Part shown: piece by piece, positions 15,343 through 19,755 of the stretch
Layout of the letters: the number at the start of each line of letters is the position of its first letter
How positions within the stretch are numbered: the first letter of the stretch is position 1
Source: Erythrobacteraceae bacterium CCH12-C2
GTDB lineage: Bacteria; Pseudomonadota; Alphaproteobacteria; Sphingomonadales; Sphingomonadaceae
DNA: 19,755 nt
Direction of reading: 5' to 3'
NCBI GenBank assembly: GCA_001556995.1
Contig: LSKF01000032.1
Span: forward strand, 1-19,755
Notes under the pieces: model-generated
The model's database searches: none
What the model was told of the DNA's origin: nothing
What the model saw: only the letters and a program-made list of their open reading frames with translations
Position numbers and translations under genes: made by a program

Positions 15343-16257
15343 CTATTGTGGATTATGCCGCCGGCGCCACTGCGATGGCGAACTTCCGTAGGTCTGGGTG
15401 AAAGCGCGTGCGAGTGCCTGTGGACTCTCATATCCTACGGCAAGCGCGATATCGATGATGCGCATGTCGCTGTTCGCCAGCAGTTGGGACGCTTTGTCGA
15501 GGCGCAATTGCTGCTGGTAGCGATAGGGCGGGACTCCCACGGACCTCGTGAAAGCGCGCGCGAAATGGAACGGGGAGAGGTGGGCAATCGCAGCCAGTTC
15601 ATCAAGCGTCACCCGGCGATCAATGTGTGCGGCCACGTATTCGGTGGTACGCCTGATCTGCCAGGTAGCAAGCCCGCCGCGGCTGCTCTCCCCCTTGTCT
15701 CGGCCTGAGGTCAGCAGCAACAGCCGCCACAGAAGCACCTGCGCGAGCGACTCCCACAATATCGGCTCAGGTTCCTCTTCTCGCGCAGCAATTGCAAATA
15801 TGAACCTTACCAGCATGGTGATATGGGCGTCGGAGATTTTCGGCACTGTCTCCAGCTTCAGGTCGTGGACCCCTTCGACCGTTCTGAGCAGGCCGGGATC
15901 GAAATGGACATGAAACCATCCGTTGCTTGTTTCCTGATCCACTTCCCACCAGCTGTCTGTGCCTGACGCCAGAAGGCAGCCCTCGCCTGTTCTGAAGGCG
16001 GCATTTTCCGGTCGCCCACAGACCCGCAGACCGACCTGCGCCGGCGACGCAATCCGGAACAGGGCGACCGGGTGGTCGCCTTCGGGTACGTCGGCCTCCA
16101 GGACAGCATCCGGAACATCGACGCCGCATTGCAACAGTGTGGACATTCCGCCCGCCGACTTTACGTAATTCAGCTTGGGCAGTCCGCCAGTCCATCGCGC
16201 CCGGTCATAGCCCGGCACACCGGTTTCGGCTTGAAGAATTGTTGCGGATTGGCGCAT
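15343..16257 (-). CDS. AraC-family transcriptional regulator, cupin-sensor type
   Basis: A 304-residue regulator. The N-terminal sensor (about 40-180) resembles the AraC-binding/cupin_6 domain: STLLQCGVDVPDAVLEADVPEGDHPVALFRIAS, then a long segment up to LWESLAQVLLWRLLLLTSG. The C-terminal DNA-binding domain is intact: RRVTLDELAAIAHLSPFHFARAFTRSVGVPPYRYQQQLRLDKASQLL, then MRIIDIALAVGYESPQALARAFTQTYGSSPSQWRRR. The start has AGGA 9 nt upstream, and a short inverted repeat GCTTGC-N7-GCAAGC lies at 16287-16305. It is convergent with the AraC gene at 14356-15276 and lies 105 nt downstream of the GNAT gene on the same strand, so it could be read through from the Dps-to-GNAT run or regulate it. Confidence 0.92.
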   Translation of the reverse strand: MRQSATILQAETGVPGYDRARWTGGLPKLNYVKSAGGMSTLLQCGVDVPDAVLEADVPEGDHPVALFRIASPAQVGLRVCGRPENAAFRTGEGCLLASGTDSWWEVDQETSNGWFHVHFDPGLLRTVEGVHDLKLETVPKISDAHITMLVRFIFAIAAREEEPEPILWESLAQVLLWRLLLLTSGRDKGESSRGGLATWQIRRTTEYVAAHIDRRVTLDELAAIAHLSPFHFARAFTRSVGVPPYRYQQQLRLDKASQLLANSDMRIIDIALAVGYESPQALARAFTQTYGSSPSQWRRRHNPQ

Positions 16258-16286
16258 GCAAGGCGTTCCTATAAATCAGGTTCCTT

Positions 16287-16309
16287 GCTTGCCTCCCTCG
16301 CAAGCTTTT
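16287..16309 (+). promoter_or_regulatory. Inverted repeat GCTTGC-N7-GCAAGC followed by TTTT
   Basis: Six-base arms at 16287-16292 and 16300-16305 around CTCCCTC, with TTTT directly after on the plus strand. It lies 30 nt upstream of the AraC start at 16257. As a terminator it would work only for plus-strand transcription, where there is no gene, so an operator for the AraC gene is equally possible. Confidence 0.3.
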
Positions 16310-16362
16310 GTCATTTATCACGCATCTGCTGCACCACAAAGACAAATAAAAGAACGTCCCTT

Positions 16363-16698
16363 TCAGTCCTGTGACAATGACCTGACAGGCTCCCAACCCG
16401 GCGGGACGGCAAATGCGTCCGCCCATTCGGGATGCCTTGCATATTGTGTGCGGACATAGGGGCACAAGGGAAGCACCCTGAACCCGCGCGCGCGAGCATC
16501 AGCAATCATGTGCTCGACCAACGCCTGCGCCGCGCCGCTGCCACGCAAGCTTTCGGGCGCAATGGTGTGATCCGCGCTGATCACGCCTTCCTCGCGATGC
16601 GTGTAGGCGATGAACGCCTCGCCCTCGCGCCCTTCGACACTGGCGATGTAACGGCCCTTGGGGTGCCGCTCTTCGCGGCGGATGAAGACCGGACTCAT
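16363..16698 (-). CDS. Small GNAT-type N-acetyltransferase (YjdJ/COG2388-like)
   Basis: A 111-residue, single-domain GNAT-like protein. It holds the core strand pair YIASVEGREGEAFIAYTHREEGVISADHTIAPESLRGSGAAQALVEHMIADARARGFRVLPLCPYV. The acetyl-CoA pyrophosphate loop R-G-S-G-A-A lies at 52-57, the helix after it is intact, and the late P-L-C-P-Y-V segment is typical of the short YjdJ/YidJ group, which lacks the first helices of full GNATs. The acceptor substrate is unknown. The ATG at 16698 follows the pirin stop after 4 nt, so the two are co-transcribed. It ends 105 nt before the AraC start at 16257. Confidence 0.88.
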   Translation of the reverse strand: MSPVFIRREERHPKGRYIASVEGREGEAFIAYTHREEGVISADHTIAPESLRGSGAAQALVEHMIADARARGFRVLPLCPYVRTQYARHPEWADAFAVPPGWEPVRSLSQD

Positions 16699-16702
16699 CT
16701 CC

Positions 16703-17581
16703 TCAGCCGCCCTTAGGTTCTGGCAGCGGCGTGAATTCCTGATCGTCTCCGACGGGAAGTTTTATGCGCTGCTGGCGCCAGTCCTCGGCGGCCTGCGCCA
16801 GCCTTTCCTTCGAGGATGAGACGAAGTTCCAGAGCATGAACCGTTCCCCCACCGGCTCGCCGCCAAGCACCATCACGGTTGCGTTCGCCGTTGCAATGAC
16901 CGGCACATCCCGCCCGCCTTCCAGCACCGCCATCTGCCCGGGGGCAAGGGTCTCACCTGCGACCTCCATTGCCCCGCTCACGACATAGACAGCGCGTTCG
17001 GAATACTGCGCCGGCAGCATCCGCCGCGCGCCCGCCAGCATCTGCCAATGGGCATAGAATTGCGGCGAATGGACCGGTGTGGCTGCGCGCATCCCGTCCA
17101 GACTTCCTGCGATCAACCGCCCGGTCAGTCCCGGCTCGTCCCAGTGTGGCAGGTCATCACCAGCGTGGTGAGAGAAGGCTGGCTCAACCTCTTCGGTTTC
17201 TTTCGGCAGGGCCACCCAGGCCTGGAGGCCATGCATCCGTGCGCCATGGACCCGGGCATGTTCGAAGCGTTCCGAATGAGTGATGCCGCTCCCGGCAATC
17301 ATCCAGTTGACCTCGCCCGGGCGGATTTCCTGATGCACGCCGAGACTGTCGCGATGGGTCAGCGCACCGTCGAAGAGATAGGTCACCGTGGCAAGCCCGA
17401 TATGCGGGTGCGGACGCACATCAAGCGAGCGCGGAATGCCGGGGGCAAGCTCGACCGGACCCATGTGGTCGAAGAAGATATAAGGACCGACCATTCGCCG
17501 CGCGTGGAACGGCAACACGCGCCCGACCTCGAAACCGCCGCCCAGATCATGTGCCCGCTTGGAAATGATGCGTTCAATCAT
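16703..17581 (-). CDS. Pirin-family protein (quercetinase-like bicupin)
   Basis: A 292-residue bicupin of the pirin family, usual length. Iron ligands of the N-terminal cupin are all present: His58 and His60 in RPHPHIGL, and His102 with Glu104 in GSGITHSER. Other family marks are GPYIFFDHMGP, the FDG-x-x-x-HRDSLG strand, LQAWVALP, and the C-terminal cupin ending FVSSSKERLAQAAEDWR. Bacterial pirins include quercetin dioxygenases and regulators of metabolic enzymes; which applies here is not visible. The start ATG 17581 has AGGA 10 nt upstream; the frame continues to a TTG at 17626, which I reject. It follows the porin gene by 41 nt and precedes GNAT by 4 nt. Confidence 0.94.
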   Translation of the reverse strand: MIERIISKRAHDLGGGFEVGRVLPFHARRMVGPYIFFDHMGPVELAPGIPRSLDVRPHPHIGLATVTYLFDGALTHRDSLGVHQEIRPGEVNWMIAGSGITHSERFEHARVHGARMHGLQAWVALPKETEEVEPAFSHHAGDDLPHWDEPGLTGRLIAGSLDGMRAATPVHSPQFYAHWQMLAGARRMLPAQYSERAVYVVSGAMEVAGETLAPGQMAVLEGGRDVPVIATANATVMVLGGEPVGERFMLWNFVSSSKERLAQAAEDWRQQRIKLPVGDDQEFTPLPEPKGG

Positions 17582-17622
17582 CAGACAAGTCCTGTTCTGA
17601 ATGGCGTTGCAGAACCATACAT

Positions 17623-18873
17623 TCAAAATTCAATCTGCAATGTAGCCTCGAAAAAATCGATCGGATCTGCAGGACCGGTAGCGCGGATGAAGTCTTGTGG
17701 CTGCGAGTGGGTGTAGGCGAGGCTGAACAGCAGCTTTTCAAGCGGCTCCCACTGGATCACCCCGGACAGGGAGGTGTCGACAAAGCGATCGCGCACGCCT
17801 TGTGGCTGCCGCAACAGGTTGCCGGGTGGACCGTAGACGCCGTCCTCACGCGTCAATCGCCAGAAGAAATTGATGTCGGCGACCAGAAGCAGATCTTCGT
17901 GGGGGCGCAGGCGAAGATAGGGATGAAGATTGACGAAGTTCGCGGGACCAAGGACAGCGTTTTCGGAGAAGTAGCTGGCGTTGGGATAGAGCGCGCTGAA
18001 GGTGCCCAGCTTGCCGTCGCCGTGACCGCGATCGCCCGACGCGATATTGGCCGACAGCATGATTTCGGGCGTCCAGGGGCGGCCTTCCCAGCGATATCCG
18101 GTATTGGTCGCCAGCGTCCATGCCGCGATCGTTGCGTCCCCGAACCGTCCCGTCTGATAGACCGCCTCCCAGTCCCAGAACCAGCCATCGGCAGCTCCGT
18201 GGGCCCGCAATCCCAGCGAATGCCGGCGCTCATCCGCCACACCTTCGATGGTGCGGCGTTCGGATGACCTTGCAAGAATGTAGTAGGCATCAAGCTTGCC
18301 AATCGGCGCAGGAACAGTCGCCTGCACTCCGGCAATATCGCGCCCTTCGTCCCGTCCGTCGTTGAAGATGCCGTCCGGCTCAACCTCCACAAGTCTCAGC
18401 GCGAAGGCATCGACCTGCGCCATGCTCGACCGCACCACCGCGTACACGCCGTCCCAGGTGCGCCTTACGGTGGTGCCATCCCGGACCGCAAGAAGACGCT
18501 GCGAGCCGAGCCGAAGTTCCTGCCGCCCGAGTCTGATGAAGGCATCATCAGGGCCGATCTCGACATAGGCCTCCTGCAAATCGATCAGGTTGCGTTCAAT
18601 CGGGCTGTCCGCCTCTCCGCCTTCGATCAGCGCACTGAGCAGGGTCGCCCGAATGCGCAGATTGGGGGTGATCGCTGTCTCAAGACTCATCGAAGCGCGC
18701 TGGGTCCAGAACCAGCCCGCAGCCTCGGCCTCGCGGTCATATTCGGGCGCGGACTGGTAGGTCACCCGTTCGCGCAGCTGGCCCGAGACTATGATTGCCC
18801 CCTCATCCGCACGGACAGGCTCCGTCACCCCTCCGGCAACCATCGCCAGTATGGATATAAGACGCGGGCGCAT
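17623..18873 (-). CDS. Alginate-export-family outer-membrane porin
   Basis: A 416-residue outer-membrane beta-barrel protein of the alginate-export (AlgE-like, PF13372-type) family. The signal peptide (MRPRLISILAMVAGGVTEPVRA) is followed by alternating amphipathic strands. Family landmarks are SGQLRERVTYQSAPEYD, RNLIDLQEAYVEIG, FIRLGRQELRLGSQRLLAVRDGTTVRRTWDG (the signature R-Q-E-x-x-x-G-x-x-R run), FSALYPNASYFSENAVLGPANFVNLHPYLRL, and the terminal strand DFFEATLQIEF ending in Phe, as outer-membrane barrels do. Despite the family name no alginate synthesis gene is near, so it is better read as an uptake or efflux channel for an unknown, probably anionic or aromatic compound. The start lies 8 nt after the Dps stop and lacks a clear ribosome binding site, suggesting coupling to Dps translation. 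Confidence 0.88.
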   Translation of the reverse strand: MRPRLISILAMVAGGVTEPVRADEGAIIVSGQLRERVTYQSAPEYDREAEAAGWFWTQRASMSLETAITPNLRIRATLLSALIEGGEADSPIERNLIDLQEAYVEIGPDDAFIRLGRQELRLGSQRLLAVRDGTTVRRTWDGVYAVVRSSMAQVDAFALRLVEVEPDGIFNDGRDEGRDIAGVQATVPAPIGKLDAYYILARSSERRTIEGVADERRHSLGLRAHGAADGWFWDWEAVYQTGRFGDATIAAWTLATNTGYRWEGRPWTPEIMLSANIASGDRGHGDGKLGTFSALYPNASYFSENAVLGPANFVNLHPYLRLRPHEDLLLVADINFFWRLTREDGVYGPPGNLLRQPQGVRDRFVDTSLSGVIQWEPLEKLLFSLAYTHSQPQDFIRATGPADPIDFFEATLQIEF

Positions 18874-18881
18874 GTGATCGA

Positions 18882-19367
18882 TCAGCTGGCGGGATCGAGA
18901 TGCGCTTCAACGAACCACAGCTGCTTGTCGGTCTCGCGGGAGATTCCGGTGAAAAGATCGGCTGTATCCTGATCACCTCCGGCTGCCGCCTCGTCGATAT
19001 TGCCGCGCACGAGCTTGCCGAAGGCGGCGAGCGACCCTGCAACCGCCTTGAGGTGCGCCTCGCCGCCATGCGCTGCAAGCGGATACTCATAAAGACTGGT
19101 CGCGGCTGCCACAGTGACGACCCGGCCGTCGGCAATACCTCCGAGAGTTGCAATCCGTTCGGCGATGGTATCGACAAACTGCTCCACGATCGTGTGGATG
19201 CCGTCGAACAGCTGGTGCAGCTGCATGAAGTCCTTGCCCCGCACATTCCAGTGCGCCTGTTTCATCTGCGCCTCCAGATCGATCGCATCGACTAGCCGCG
19301 ACTGGAGGAGTGCGATGGACGACTTCGAAACAGCGCGGGGAAGATCGAGGCGGGATGTATAGGTCAT
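18882..19367 (-). CDS. dps: Dps-family ferritin-like DNA-protection protein
   Basis: A 161-residue dodecameric mini-ferritin. All five ferroxidase-type ligands known from E. coli Dps are present at a constant offset of -12: His39 (QAHWNV), His51 and Asp55 (LHQLFD), Asp66 and Glu70 (VDTIAER). It oxidises Fe(II) with peroxide and stores iron, limiting Fenton damage; DNA binding varies among members, and the short N-terminal tail here has only a few basic residues. The start ATG 19367 has GGAG 6 nt upstream; an in-frame TTG four codons earlier is rejected. It lies 45 nt after the AraC remnant and 8 nt before the porin, so probably heads the Dps-porin-pirin-GNAT run. A peroxide regulator gene is not seen. 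Confidence 0.94.
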   Translation of the reverse strand: MTYTSRLDLPRAVSKSSIALLQSRLVDAIDLEAQMKQAHWNVRGKDFMQLHQLFDGIHTIVEQFVDTIAERIATLGGIADGRVVTVAAATSLYEYPLAAHGGEAHLKAVAGSLAAFGKLVRGNIDEAAAGGDQDTADLFTGISRETDKQLWFVEAHLDPAS

Positions 19368-19412
19368 GGTGGTCTCCAACTCGGTTGTTCTGCGGCAGGC
19401 CAGAATTTTCCC

Positions 19413-19712
19413 TTAGCGACGTGCCATGGATGCTGTCCTGAGGGGTGGCAGGCGAGCCAGTTTCTGGCGTCGATAGGCCCCGGGCGTGATGCCGAAAAAG
19501 CGCCGGAACATCGTCGTCATATGGCTTTGGGAAGAAAATCCTGAAGCATAGGCTGCCTCTGCAATGCCGGCTTTCGCATCACCAAGAACAAGGCAGGCCC
19601 GTTCCATGCGCCGGGTCAGCACATATCGCAGAGCACTCATCCCTGTTGTGCGCTTGAAGCAGCGCATGAAGTTGAAACTTGTCATTCCGGCAGCCCGGGC
19701 AGGTCGTGTCCG
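19413..19712 (-). pseudogene. AraC-family regulator, C-terminal domain only (frameshifted or truncated)
   Basis: The readable part is a near-complete AraC DNA-binding domain: RAAGMTSFNFMRCFKRTTGMSALRYVL (second half of the first helix-turn-helix) and KAGIAEAAYASGFSSQSHMTTMFRRFFGITPGAYRR (the canonical second one). An in-frame TGA at 19713-19715 lies eight codons before RAAGM, cutting the domain inside its first helix-turn-helix. On the minus strand a different frame from the window edge reads NRIYTTLTDTT, which resembles the start of an AraC domain (x-x-x-Y-x-x-x-L-T-D-x), so a one-base indel around 19690-19710 is the likely cause. ATG 19685 could start a 90-residue product, but it would lack the first helix. 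The gene also runs into the right window edge. A sequencing error cannot be excluded. Confidence 0.7.
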
Positions 19713-19755
19713 TCAATGTGGTGTAAATTCGGTTGTGGCCAGCGGGCGGCATTTT

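Noticed and set aside
15783..15797. A second copy of the GCAGCAATTGC half of the palindrome near 15786
   Set aside because: It lies inside the second AraC coding sequence and lacks the other half, so it is most likely chance.
17582..17626. TTG-initiated extension of the pirin to 17626
   Set aside because: The pirin family N terminus starts at MIERIISKRAHDLGG, and AGGA stands at proper distance before that ATG.

Overview
The window reads as a G+C-rich alphaproteobacterial chromosome segment, most likely Sphingomonadales (Erythrobacter/Porphyrobacter-like). The grounds are a PEP-CTERM protein with the VPAP variant sorting motif beside a PrsT-like TPR lipoprotein, and a tRNA-Gly-like 3' half. 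No 16S rRNA or other taxonomic marker is present, so this is inference.

Layout. (1) 1-2836, core-chromosome type: tadA (left end probably cut by the window), a TPR lipoprotein of the exosortase/PEP-CTERM kind, and, convergent to it across a strong hairpin, a PEP-CTERM surface protein. (2) 3021-4026, an integration scar: the 3' half of a tRNA-Gly(GCC) on the minus strand, from anticodon loop to encoded CCA, followed by a decayed tyrosine integrase missing its start, a short N-terminal block and most of its catalytic domain. (3) 4074-9900, minus strand: a complete MFP-RND-outer-membrane-factor efflux operon. (4) 10001-14100, minus strand: an unnamed cluster of isochorismatase-like hydrolase, then XapX, YtcJ-type amidohydrolase, DoxX and DUF1275/YoaK genes, the last four joined by 1-4 nt overlaps. 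A divergent AraC regulator lies at 14356-15276. (5) 15343-19755, minus strand: a second AraC gene, then (in reverse order of transcription) GNAT, pirin, alginate-export-type porin, Dps, and a third AraC gene that is broken or frameshifted at the right edge.

Interpretation. The polarity of the tRNA half predicts that everything right of 3021 is, or descends from, an island inserted at a tRNA-Gly(GCC), with the intact tRNA on the minus strand beyond the right edge. Its cargo looks like a xenobiotic/redox-stress package: small-molecule hydrolases with small membrane proteins, a tripartite exporter, an outer-membrane porin, Dps and pirin, and three AraC regulators within about 5.4 kb. The least described part is the isochorismatase-XapX-amidohydrolase-DoxX-DUF1275 unit. 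Its substrate cannot be read from the sequence.

No rRNA, complete tRNA, insertion sequence or CRISPR array was found. All homology statements come from recognising family motifs by eye, not from database searches.
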